Of a stretch of 64,000 nucleotides of DNA, positions 34,783 through 44,190 are shown piece after piece. Position numbers and translations under genes: made by a program. The DNA is from Sophora flavescens (Eukaryota; Streptophyta; Magnoliopsida; Fabales; Fabaceae). The DNA is taken from assembly GCA_030762895.1 (NCBI GenBank), contig CM061064.1, positions 133,369,402-133,433,401 of the forward strand. Direction: 5' to 3'. Within the stretch, counting starts at the first letter, position 1; each line of letters starts with the position of its first letter. The notes under the pieces are model-generated. The model did no database searches. It saw nothing but the letters and a program-made list of their open reading frames with translations, and was not told the DNA's origin.

Positions 34783-37700
34783 TCAAGTGGCAGTGTAGGT
34801 GGGAGCTTCCAAGGAGAGCTCCTCAACAGTAGCATCATCAGGAACACCAGCAACCACACCATGGAATGGCTTCAGCCTCTGCCCGTTAACCTTGAAGGAC
34901 TTGTTGCTACCTGCATCTTTAATCTCTACTGCACCATAAGGAAAAACATTAGTAACAACAAATGGGCCAATCCACTTAGACCTAAGTTTCCCAGCCATCA
35001 TTTTCAGGCGGGAGTTAAACAGTAAGACCTGTTGGCCCACAGAAAATTTTTTTCTAGCAATCATCCTATCATGAAAATATTTTGTTTTCTCTTTATAAAT
35101 CCGGGAGCTTTCATAGGCTTCTAGCCTAAGCTCCTCAAGCTGCTGCAACTGGTGTTTCCTTTCAATACCAGCTTTCTTCATTTCCAAGTTACAGCACTTG
35201 AATGCCCAATACGCATGGTGCGCAACTTCCACAGGGAGATGACATGCCTTACCAAATACAAGCCTAAAGGGGGACATCCCTATTGGCGTCTTGAAAGTGG
35301 TCCTCTGAGCCCACAGTGCGTCTTCTAGACGGCGGCTCCAGTCCTTCCTATTCGACTGCGCCATTTTCTCTAAGATCTGCTTGATCTCTCTATTTGATAT
35401 CTCAGCCTGGCCATTGGTCTGGGGATGGTAAGCAGTGGAGACTCTATGCACAACTCCATACTTCCGGAGTAGAGCTTCCATGGTGCGGTTGCAGAAGTGA
35501 GTGCCCTGGTCACTGATGATAGCCCGAGGTATGCCAAACCTGCAAAAAATATTGGACCTAACAAATTTTGAAACAACTTTAGCATCGTTAGTCCTAGTGG
35601 GGATAGCTTCCACCCACTTTGAAACATAGTCAACAACCAAAAGAATATATAGAAAACCAAAAGATGCAGGGAAAGGACCCATAAAGTCGATTCCCCACAC
35701 ATCAAAAACCTCACAGAAAAGCATGGGCTGCTGAGGCATCTCACTCCTACGAGTGATGGCAGGGCCTGCTGTTTGACATTCCGTACAAGTCCGGTAGACC
35801 TCATAGGCATCTCTAAAAATGGTGGGCCAGTAGAACCCAGAATCTAGGACTTTTCTTGCCGTCCTCTGTGGTCCAAAGTGTCCCCCTACTTGAGAGGCAT
35901 GAGAAAAGTGCAAGATTGACTCGATCTCATAGTCCGGGACACACCTCCGAATTACCTGATCACTGCAAAACTTCCAAAGGTACGGATCATCCCACACATA
36001 GTACATGGAATCACTCTTGAGTTTGTGGATCTTGGATCTACTTGTACCTGCAGGAAAAACACCAGCAACAAGAAAGTTAACAATGTCAGCAAACCAAGGC
36101 GTTACCCCATGCAGATGTAGAAGCTGTTCATCCGAAAAATCATCCTGGATGGGAGAAGGATCCTCATCCCTTGCTATTCTACTCAAGTGATCAGCTACTA
36201 AATTTTCAGCTCCACTCTTGTCTTTTATCTCCACATTGAACTCTTGGAGCAAAAGCATCCACCGAATCAATCTCGGCTTCGCCTCTGGTTTCTTCAACAG
36301 GTACTTCAGAGCTGCATGGTCAGTAAAAACAATAACCTTGGAACCTAGCAAATATGACCTAAATTTATCAAGTGCAAAAACAACAGCTAGAAGTTCCTTT
36401 TCAGTGGTGGTGTAATTAGATTGTGCAGCATCTAATGTCCTAGAAGCATAATGAATGACATGGGCAGCCTTGCCCACCCTTTGTGCTAGGACCGCTCCCA
36501 CAACATAATTAGAAGCATCACACATGAACTCAAAAGGGAGGGTCCAGTCAGGGGGCTGGATGATGGGGGTAGAGGTCAATGCCCTTTTCAGATAGTCAAA
36601 TGCCTTCTTGCAGTTGTCATCAAAATGGAACATGGCATCATTCTTCAGCAGGTTTGACAAGGGAAGAGCTATCTTGCTGAAGTCCTTAATGAAGCGCCTG
36701 TAGAAACCTGCATGACCAAGAAAAGAACGAATCTCGCGAACGCAAGATGGGTAAGGCAATGTTGAAATCACATCAATTTTAGCAGGATCTACTGAAATAC
36801 CCTCTTTAGAAATAACATGACCCAAAACAATCCCCTGTTCTACCATAAAGTGACATTTTTCATAGTTCAAAACCAGATCAGTCTCAATGCATCTTTCTAG
36901 AATCAAACTCAGACTATGCAAACATGCATCAAATGAGGAGCCATATACAGTGAAATCATCCATGAACACTTCCATGCAGTTTTCAATAAATTCAGTAAAA
37001 ATGCTAAGCATGCATCTTTGGAAAGTGCCAGGAGCATTACAAAGGCCAAATGGCATCCTCCTATAGGCAAACGTGCCGAAGGGGCACGTGAAAGTGGTCT
37101 TTTCCTGATCCTCTGGGGCAATATGGATCTGGAAGTACCCGGAAAAGCCATCAAGAAAACAGTAATGAGATTTACCAGCCAGCCGTTCCAGCATCTGATC
37201 TATGAACGGCAAAGGAAAGTGATCCTTTTTGGTGGCCTGGTTCAACTTCCTATAATCTATACAGACTCGCCAGCTATTCTGGACTCTAGTGGGTACAAGC
37301 TCATTATAATCATTTCTTACCACTGTGAGGCCGGACTTCTTGGGTACAACTTGCACTGGACTTACCCAAGTTATATCAGAGATGGGGTATATGATACCCG
37401 CCTGCAGAAGTTTGGTCACCTCTTTCTTCACCACATCCAGAATCAATGGATTGAGCCGCCTTTGGGCCTGCCTAACTGGTTTAGCCCCATCCTCCAACAG
37501 AATTCTATGCATACATCTGGAGGGGCTAATTCCTGGGATGTCAGCCAAGGTCCACCCAATCGCCTTCTTGTGCTTCTTCAGAACCTCCAATAGTTTAGCT
37601 TCCTGGTCAGAGTCAAGGCTGGAGGAAATAATGACTGGGAGTTTTTCATTCCGCTCCAAGTAAGCATACTTCAGGTTCCCAGGAAGTGGCTTGAGCTCTA

Positions 37701-39474
37701 AGGAGGGTGGCTTCTCAATGGATGGTACATTTGGAGTAGCCATGATGTCAAGAACTTCGACTGAACAGACAGCTTCACTCACACTATCACCCTGCAAAGT
37801 TGAATCAAGAAACTCAGCACAAACAGCACAAGGGTTAGTGTCAGTACAGTCAGTACATGAATATATATCATCAAAGCCAGATATAAATGGAAAATCAAAA
37901 ACCAAGTCCTCATGGGTGTCATCAATAATTTCGGAGAGCAACTCTATGTGGAAAACAGAGTGCTCCTCCAGGGGATGCTTCATAGCATCAAAGATGTTAA
38001 ACTTTGCCACAATATCACCAAAATCCATAGACATGGTCCCATCATCAACATCAATCTTAGTCTTTGCCGTCTTCATGAACGGTCTGCCTAGGATGATTGG
38101 TGATCTACTTGAATTTGTTTCCCCTGCCATGTCCAGGATGTAGAAGTCAGAAGAGAAAATCAACTCATCAACTTGTACCAGCACATCTTCTACCATTCCC
38201 ATGGGGCGAGCACTGGTCCTGTTCGCACCTGTATACTGCAAGGGACCAAGATCAAGGTTATTGAAAATAGAGGTGGGCATGGCATTTATGGAGGCTCCCA
38301 AATCCAACATGCAATTTTCAAATTTGCTGTCCCCAATAGTGCATGGAATAGTAAAAGAAACCGGATCCTTGCACTTCTGTGGTAGTGCCTGAGTGGGGGC
38401 TGAAACAGTAACTCTTTCAAGTGCAGGCTTAGACTGGATAAGAGCTGAAACATTTCTTCCCAAATTAACTCTCTCATTACCCTTCAACCTCCTCTTGTTG
38501 GTGAATAAATCCTTCAGAAATTTAGCATACTTAGGAACCTGCTTGATCACATCCAGAAGGGGAATGTTCACCGCCACCCTTCTGAACACATCTAGGATTT
38601 CCCTCTCCTTGTCTTCCCCACCAATCTTCTTATTCTTCTGCACTCTCTGTGGGAAGGGGATTGGTGGCACATATACTCTCTCAGCTTCAACATCAACAAT
38701 AGGCTCAGGAGCTACCTCAACAGTTTCTTCATCTTTTTCAGAGGCTGCCTCAACAACTTTTCCAGATATCAGAGAAATGGCACTCACATTAGGATTGGAG
38801 ACATTGGGATTCATCACTGTCTGTGCAGGTAGTTGGTTTGATCCTTGAGCTTGCTGTATGTTATTTATGGATGTGGCAAGCTGTCCAATCTGTGTCTGCA
38901 AGGCTTGAATGGTAGCATCCGTTCGCTGCTGAAACTGTCCAATCTGTGTGTTCAAAGTCTGAATACTAGTATTTGCTTGCTGCTGAAACTGGAGATTGTT
39001 TGCAGCCAATTGCTTGATCATGTCCTCTAGGGAAGGTTCGGAAGGTGCAGAAGTGGTCACTTGAGGAGGATTCTGTGGTGCTGCCATCGGTTGTTGTTGG
39101 GATGAGTTCCCATACCGAAGGTTTGAATGATTCCTCCAGTTGGGATGGTACCTATTTGTGGACAGGTCAGGAGTGCTGTACCGGTTTTGACTGTTGCCTT
39201 GATTGTAAGGATTGACTGCATAAGCTTGAGACAAATCAGTAACTGACCCTTCCTTCAGAATGGGGCATGCATCAAACGGGTGCTCAGGAGAGTTGCACAT
39301 GCAACACAACCTTGCCGGCTGAACCTTATCCATTACCAATTGCTTCACCAAAGAAGTGAGCTCATCCATTCTATTCTCAAGGGCCTGGTTGTAGGAAGAG
39401 CTATGGACCTCATTCACACCTCTTGTTTCAACAGAATTTTTCCTGGTTGTAAACTGCTGGGAATTCAGAGACAT
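34783..39474 (-). CDS. pol: Pol polyprotein of element E (NC, protease, RT, RNase H, integrase)
   Basis: 1563 codons, open throughout. It copies element RNA into DNA and inserts it in the genome. Zinc knuckle: Cys57, Cys60, His65, Cys70. Q-rich helical linker about 145-210. Protease: DLGASINAMP at 391-400 and ILGRPF at 461-466. A Cys-rich linker at 540-553. RT about 600-850 with LDGFSGY (774-780) and FMDD (837-840). RNase H: Asp986, Glu1027, Asp1052, Asp1095. Integrase zinc finger: His1192, His1199, Cys1230, Cys1233; catalytic Asp1263, Asp1322, Glu1358 with normal spacing. No chromodomain, as expected for Athila. The frame is continuous with Gag except for one TAA. Confidence 0.93.
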   Translation of the reverse strand: MSLNSQQFTTRKNSVETRGVNEVHSSSYNQALENRMDELTSLVKQLVMDKVQPARLCCMCNSPEHPFDACPILKEGSVTDLSQAYAVNPYNQGNSQNRYSTPDLSTNRYHPNWRNHSNLRYGNSSQQQPMAAPQNPPQVTTSAPSEPSLEDMIKQLAANNLQFQQQANTSIQTLNTQIGQFQQRTDATIQALQTQIGQLATSINNIQQAQGSNQLPAQTVMNPNVSNPNVSAISLISGKVVEAASEKDEETVEVAPEPIVDVEAERVYVPPIPFPQRVQKNKKIGGEDKEREILDVFRRVAVNIPLLDVIKQVPKYAKFLKDLFTNKRRLKGNERVNLGRNVSALIQSKPALERVTVSAPTQALPQKCKDPVSFTIPCTIGDSKFENCMLDLGASINAMPTSIFNNLDLGPLQYTGANRTSARPMGMVEDVLVQVDELIFSSDFYILDMAGETNSSRSPIILGRPFMKTAKTKIDVDDGTMSMDFGDIVAKFNIFDAMKHPLEEHSVFHIELLSEIIDDTHEDLVFDFPFISGFDDIYSCTDCTDTNPCAVCAEFLDSTLQGDSVSEAVCSVEVLDIMATPNVPSIEKPPSLELKPLPGNLKYAYLERNEKLPVIISSSLDSDQEAKLLEVLKKHKKAIGWTLADIPGISPSRCMHRILLEDGAKPVRQAQRRLNPLILDVVKKEVTKLLQAGIIYPISDITWVSPVQVVPKKSGLTVVRNDYNELVPTRVQNSWRVCIDYRKLNQATKKDHFPLPFIDQMLERLAGKSHYCFLDGFSGYFQIHIAPEDQEKTTFTCPFGTFAYRRMPFGLCNAPGTFQRCMLSIFTEFIENCMEVFMDDFTVYGSSFDACLHSLSLILERCIETDLVLNYEKCHFMVEQGIVLGHVISKEGISVDPAKIDVISTLPYPSCVREIRSFLGHAGFYRRFIKDFSKIALPLSNLLKNDAMFHFDDNCKKAFDYLKRALTSTPIIQPPDWTLPFEFMCDASNYVVGAVLAQRVGKAAHVIHYASRTLDAAQSNYTTTEKELLAVVFALDKFRSYLLGSKVIVFTDHAALKYLLKKPEAKPRLIRWMLLLQEFNVEIKDKSGAENLVADHLSRIARDEDPSPIQDDFSDEQLLHLHGVTPWFADIVNFLVAGVFPAGTSRSKIHKLKSDSMYYVWDDPYLWKFCSDQVIRRCVPDYEIESILHFSHASQVGGHFGPQRTARKVLDSGFYWPTIFRDAYEVYRTCTECQTAGPAITRRSEMPQQPMLFCEVFDVWGIDFMGPFPASFGFLYILLVVDYVSKWVEAIPTRTNDAKVVSKFVRSNIFCRFGIPRAIISDQGTHFCNRTMEALLRKYGVVHRVSTAYHPQTNGQAEISNREIKQILEKMAQSNRKDWSRRLEDALWAQRTTFKTPIGMSPFRLVFGKACHLPVEVAHHAYWAFKCCNLEMKKAGIERKHQLQQLEELRLEAYESSRIYKEKTKYFHDRMIARKKFSVGQQVLLFNSRLKMMAGKLRSKWIGPFVVTNVFPYGAVEIKDAGSNKSFKVNGQRLKPFHGVVAGVPDDATVEELSLEAPTYTAT

Positions 39475-39486
39475 ATTTTCAATTAA

Positions 39487-40077
39487 TTACTTGGCAGCAG
39501 CTGGAGTCTTATCAACAAGGGCTCCCCCACTAGCAGCATCCAAAATATTTCTATCCATCGGTAGTAACCCTTCATAAAAATACTGAATAAGAAGTTGCTC
39601 AGAAATCTGATGCTGAGGGCAACTGGATACCAACTGCTTGAATCTCTCCCAATATTCAGCCAATGACTCATTTCCTTGTCTGATGCCACATATTTCCTTC
39701 CTGATTGATGCAGCTCTAGAGGCAGGAAAGTATTTCTCTAAGAAAACCTTCTTCAAATCGTTCCAGGTGGTAATAGAGTTTGGCTCAAGATAGAGCAGCC
39801 AATCCTTTGCAGCGCCCTGTAGTGAAAACGGGAAGGCTCTCAGCTTGATGTGATCCTCAGTTATTCCCTCTAGTCTCAACGGTGTGGAGCAGACAACCTG
39901 GAATTCCTTGAGATGTTTATGTGGATCCTCACCTGCAAGACCACTAAACCTTGGCAACGAATGGATTAGACCAGATTTTAATTCAAAGGGAGTAACAGCA
40001 CCAGCATATTCAATACATAAGCCATTATAATTAACATCAGGGGCAGCAAGCTGTCTTAATGTCCTTTGGTCACCCAT
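39487..40077 (-). CDS. gag: Gag of element E
   Basis: 196 codons from the ATG at 40077 to TAA at 39487-39489. Capsid motifs: GLIHSLPRFSGLAGEDPHKH, then FPFSLQGAAKDWLLYL and WNDLKKVFLEKYFP, then EYWERFKQLVSSCPQHQISE and LIQYFYEGL, all typical of Athila Gag. The frame stays open upstream to about 40220 and includes DFDPEIERTLHTRRR, a conserved Athila N-terminal motif. The true product may therefore start earlier, at the CTG at 40207-40209 that precedes ATRST. The stop is in the same frame as Pol, four codons upstream of the first Pol Met. It could be a readthrough site or a nonsense mutation. Confidence 0.85.
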   Translation of the reverse strand: MGDQRTLRQLAAPDVNYNGLCIEYAGAVTPFELKSGLIHSLPRFSGLAGEDPHKHLKEFQVVCSTPLRLEGITEDHIKLRAFPFSLQGAAKDWLLYLEPNSITTWNDLKKVFLEKYFPASRAASIRKEICGIRQGNESLAEYWERFKQLVSSCPQHQISEQLLIQYFYEGLLPMDRNILDAASGGALVDKTPAAAK

Positions 40078-40274
40078 GTTATCAAAAACAGTTTCAGAAT
40101 TAGAATCACTACTAGTACTAGCCCGAATTGCTCTACGGCGTGTGTGCAGTGTTCTTTCAATTTCAGGATCAAAATCACACAGTTCAGGGCAAGTAGACCT
40201 AGTAGCCAGACCAATTCAAAACAAAAACAAAAATAAAAGAAGAAAGAAAAAAATGCGAAAATAACAAACAAGAG

Positions 40275-40292
40275 TCCCCGACAACGGCGCCA
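40275..40292 (-). other. Element E primer-binding site (tRNA-Asp type)
   Basis: The minus strand reads TGGCGCCGTTGTCGGGGA, one change from the F site, 5 bp from the 5' LTR. Confidence 0.88.
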
Positions 40293-41013
40293 ATTTTTGG
40301 ACGCGCTGTCGCGCACGCGCCAAAAAGCGAGCGGGTTTATAAAACTGTAGTTTAGGAAGCAACAACTCGGATATCGTCTCACAAGGACTCTTGACTTGTT
40401 ATTTACCACAAAAATCAGTTTTTAGGGGGGGGGGGGGGGGGGGGGGGTTGGATTTGAATGCAAATAAGAAAACAATTAAGGAAACACAGAGAAATAAAAA
40501 CAAGGCAGTTTAAAGGATTGTCAAATAAGCTAAAAACGATTAATCTACTGTTCTCGATTTCCCAACTATCATCGGTTCATGTAAATTCCAAGCCCTAAGC
40601 AGATTCTAATCCCCTTTCGGTTGTAGCAACAATTAACAAACGAAATCGCTACTACAAGATATATGTTCCTATTCCCGAATTAAACAAACGGGGTTAAGCC
40701 CTCATGAACTAAACGAACATGAATGAACACACGCGAATTAAACAAATGCGATTCAATATAGGAACATAACATCACCGAAATAAATCAACGCAACACTATA
40801 CACTCCTGAATTAAACAAACAGAAATATATAGCATAGTATTGAAAAGGGAAAATCATACAAAACAGGAATTACAAAACCTCAAGTGTGGTGGAAATCAAT
40901 TACAGTAGACTAATCAAATGGAATTAGTTCTCCATGGAAAACGAAACACAACCAGAAAATATGTAAAAACAATGGGGAGTGAAAAGTTGTTCTCTAATCT
41001 TCCCAGAACAGCC

Positions 41014-41020
41014 ATTTATA
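41014..41020 (-). promoter_or_regulatory. TATA box of element E 5' LTR
   Basis: TATAAAT on the minus strand, directly downstream of the CpG dyad cluster and about 560 bp from the LTR start. Functional assignment is inferred. Confidence 0.55.
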
Positions 41021-41037
41021 TCTTTCAGGAACTGAGC

Positions 41038-41335
41038 CTACTTGCGAGGCGAACCCTCACTCGCGAGGAGAATATTATGAAGAGTCTGCAACGTTTGGTC
41101 TTCTCGCGGGGCGAATTACTGCTCGCGTGGCGAGGAATTGAAGACTCTAACCGTGATGCTTTCTGACTTCCAAGATCGCGTGGCGAAGAGATGGATTCGC
41201 GAGGCGACGCAGAAATCTTGCATTTTTCTGGAACAGTCAGCCTTCAGGGTCGCGAGGCGAGGTGTTGTTCGCGGGGCGAACCAGAGAGGATGACATTCTG
41301 CTGTTCAGCTGGCTTTCAGGTTCGCGAGGCGAATA
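41038..41335 (-). promoter_or_regulatory. CpG-rich dyad cluster (E 5' LTR)
   Basis: Paired words such as TTCGCGAGGCGA and TTCGCGGGGCGAA, most pairs 7-12 bp apart. The left LTR has five dyads (from 32765). The last one is partly deleted here. The same arrangement is found in A and F although the intervening sequence differs. Confidence 0.6.
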
Positions 41336-41746
41336 CCTCCAGGATTGAAATTCCCCTTATTTCTTCATTCCCTTGACTTCTAACTTAACCTGAAAACAAT
41401 AAAATAGCCATAAGTGCTTTATTTGACTCAAAACTGGCTAAATTAACGTAAAACTACTTTAGAGACTCAAAACCTTGCTTGAGGACAATCTAATCTAATT
41501 TGGGTGAAAATGAGATATAATTAGCACAAAAACCCTGGTCATACTAGCCATCAAACTAGATGAGCCAGAGGCTTATCAATTCTAACGATGATAAACCAAT
41601 TTTTATGGTGTTGAAGAAAAAAAGGAATGATGTGTCTGTTGGGGAGAAGAAGAAGAAAAAGATTAAGAAAGTTAAGTCTGTTGAGACTTCTGTTTCTATC
41701 TGAGTTAGTCTCTTGACTGCCTCAAAGTGTAAATAAGAAGAAGAGA

Positions 41747-42580
41747 ATGTCTAGAAAGAGGAAGGAAAAGAAGGATGACAAGGAAGAAGGAAGAATGAAC
41801 AAGTGTATAAGAATCTGTGAACCGATTCAAGAAGAAGGGCAGGTTGTTCAGAAAAGAATAAATGAAGAAGAGGTTGAGGTTGGATCTCATAGCTGGGAAG
41901 GACAGGAGGATGATGAAACACGAGAAATGATTGATAATGAAGAAGAAGAAACTGAAGAAGAAACAGTTGCAAGGCTGGAAGAGTTTGAACAAAGATGGGA
42001 CAAGTACAAACACGGATGGTGTGCCAGATATAGGTTGAATCAGGACACTACTCCTAGACCCATAAAAAGAATTGGAGAAGTCCCTCAGGAAGCAGTGGAA
42101 GCAGCAAGGAAACCTACTAAGGAAAGGAAGTTATTAGCCAATGATTCACATGTGCCAATACTAAGGCACCTACCCTCCGATTATCAAAGGAAGGACCTTA
42201 TCAGAAAAATGAAGAAAGGAGAAAACACAGGAAGAGGTGTGGGATTGTTTCTAGAGGATATCAAAGGACAGATGGATGCTGAAGCATCGGGATCAAGATT
42301 AACAGAACATCATAAATGGAAGACTCTTACAGGAGGTGACATGATCGAGTTTGTTGCTCTACAGGAATTTCGGTGTGAAGGACCCTCCAAACCCTTACCT
42401 TTATACCCCTTCTTTAAAATATATCTTTTGTTGATTAACAATGGTGATAGAGTCTCCCTTATGGACAATGGCTTTTTCTATTGTTGTGCTGGTCCAAGAG
42501 TTTTGATTACATGGTTGAAAAACCATATCATGTTTGTGATTTACAAAGTTAATCCCCTACCTCCCAGAAGAACAACATAA
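41747..42580 (+). CDS. Unidentified ORF in env-like position of element K
   Basis: 277 open codons from ATG at 41747. The N-terminal 90 residues are very charged (KEKKDDKEEGR, NEEEETEEETVARLEEFEQR). The middle has HGWCARYRLNQDTTPRPIKR, then LANDSHVPILRHLPSDYQ and GGDMIEFVALQEF. The last 60 residues are hydrophobic (FFKIYLLLINN, FFYCCAG). SIRE-type Copia elements have an env-like ORF after pol and this occupies that place, but I cannot confirm homology. The hydrophobic tail might be a membrane segment. A host gene is unlikely, given the PPT and LTR that follow. Confidence 0.5.
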   Translation: MSRKRKEKKDDKEEGRMNKCIRICEPIQEEGQVVQKRINEEEVEVGSHSWEGQEDDETREMIDNEEEETEEETVARLEEFEQRWDKYKHGWCARYRLNQDTTPRPIKRIGEVPQEAVEAARKPTKERKLLANDSHVPILRHLPSDYQRKDLIRKMKKGENTGRGVGLFLEDIKGQMDAEASGSRLTEHHKWKTLTGGDMIEFVALQEFRCEGPSKPLPLYPFFKIYLLLINNGDRVSLMDNGFFYCCAGPRVLITWLKNHIMFVIYKVNPLPPRRTT

Positions 42581-42771
42581 AGTCTTTTGTACATTGTCAT
42601 TGCTCTTTCTATTGTCAATAGGTTAAGTTTATTGTGTAGAACTCTAGTTTTTTATGAAACCGTTTCTGCAACTTTACCCTCTCTATATCAGTTCACTTAT
42701 CTGAATTCTCTGCATGATTGTTTATGTCATGTTTCTAACACCTTCACTGTGTCAAGAAATTCTCTAAGTAG

Positions 42772-44190
42772 TTGGATGAAAATCCTTTGTCAGTATCTGA
42801 TGTTTTGTCTGGACCCTTTTTACAAAGTATCTCTAAAATAGTTGAAGTTGTTGAACCCTTCCTTACGAGTTTGTCAGTTGTTGTACCATCTCTGTTAAAT
42901 GCCTCTGAACCAAGTTTTGCACCGGAACCCTTTGATGGATCTAGAGTTCCAGTATCCGATCATTTCTTTCTAGACTCTGATGACAACAAATGGATAGGTT
43001 GCCTTTTTGATGATCTTAGGTTGAATTTTACTAATTACAAAACCAATTCAGAATTGTGTTGTAACATAAAAAGGAAGAAAATATGAAAATGGATGAAGAA
43101 GAGAGGTGGGAGGCGCCCCAAACTATGGAGTTTGATAATCCAATGAAGTTCGCCACAAGAATCTTGGATTCTTGATAAGAAAAGGATGACTCAACTAAGA
43201 ATTAAAGAGAAAAAATATTTCTCACAAATAGATTTCAATCCAAAATTCAACTTCCATGTTATGTTATTCATTATATGGGGCGTGTACAAATAGACTTGTG
43301 GCTGCCAACTTTTGGATTCCAAAAAGATTCCATAACCCCCACATAACTAGCTTAATCATGCCACTAAATGACTCACTTAACCCTCTTTAACTCAGCCACT
43401 AAATGGTGACTTATTACTCTCTCTCTATCATTATGTGGCTGCTACACTTACCTCTCACATTAAAAGTGTAACCCCCCATAATTACATAAATCATTAACAT
43501 AACTAATAGCCGTTTCTTTAAGCATGCGAGCCAAAGATTCCATCCCAATCAAGACTACCAACTCGTTTACACATAGGGAAGAAAGTGGGCTTGACCCAAA
43601 AACAACACTTAGTAATTTGGACCCACTCACATAACCCATTACACTTATTGAATTCAAAAGAAAACAACTAAAATGGTCTTCTCTTCATGGTGCACGCCCC
43701 ACATCATGGATCCTCTAATTGGATGAGGTAAGTTACCAACTTGGGCTCCATGTCTTCATGACTTGCACTTGGGCTTGCTTCCATTAGAAGAACCACCATT
43801 TGAATTAGAGCTTGTTGATCCATGGCCTTTATTGGGCTCATATCAAATGAGGAAATGGATGATCAAATAGAAGTTATTGTGTTGGATGACTCGTCTGAGG
43901 ATGTTGATGAAGAAATAGAAGTAGAAGAAAGAGAAGTTGTAAGCAAATCTCAGATTGTTGAATCAAGTTTGGCCAGAAGTGTCACAGAACCCCCTACCTT
44001 CTCAGAAAATGCATCAGAACCCTTGGGAAATGCAATTCTTTTACCATGGCATGATAACTATGATGAAGCCATGAATGAAGATTTGACTTTGGTTAAATCA
44101 GCACCAATCCCACTAGATTCTATTCATTTAGATGATAATATTGGTCAAAGATCTGGAAACCATCACTCAGAAAACTTTGAGAAAATCTAA
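42772..44190 (+). pseudogene. Downstream frame of element K, split by solo LTR I
   Basis: Two open pieces: 42772 to the LTR (PLSVSDVLSGPFLQSISKIV, ending SDHFFLDSD) and 43846-44190 (EEMDDQIEVIVLDDSSEDVD, then acidic sequence, ending at TAA). Both are rich in Ser, Pro, Asp and Glu and look like one low-complexity protein. The link to the 41747 frame is unclear; a frameshift is possible. Confidence 0.4.
42978..43845 (-). repeat. Element I: solo LTR of the G/H family
   Basis: 868 bp, TGATGACAAC to CTCATATCA, matching the G and H LTRs end to end with many changes. No internal region is present. The flanks GACTC (42973-42977) and AATGA (43846-43850) do not match, so no TSD is visible. Confidence 0.8.

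Larger units (their letters stand above)
32031..41578 (-). mobile_element. Element E: near-complete Athila-like Ty3/gypsy element
   Basis: This is 9.55 kb, with LTRs 32031-33321 and 40298-41578 and a perfect TSD ATTCT (32026-32030 and 41579-41583). The PBS, PPT, Gag and a 1563-codon Pol are all in order on the minus strand. There is no env-like ORF, only a 1.46-kb noncoding region after pol. Apart from one stop between Gag and Pol, the coding sequence is open. It is the only element here that could supply RT and integrase, and its termini match those of A and F. Inserted in element K. Confidence 0.93.
40298..41578 (-). repeat. Element E 5' LTR (right copy)
   Basis: This is 1281 bp. It contains a 23-base G run near 40425-40447, a TATAAAT box on the minus strand at 41014-41020, and the CpG dyad cluster at 41038-41335. 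It is close to the left copy apart from the G-run length and a missing piece of the last dyad. Confidence 0.92.

Noticed and set aside
36909..38848. Several 60-190 codon frames in and opposite E Pol
   Set aside because: All overlap the intact Pol frame and contain no recognisable domain.
41747..42580. A host gene between elements
   Set aside because: It is followed by a Copia-type polypurine region and LTR, and the upstream frame reads across the E insertion into element K.
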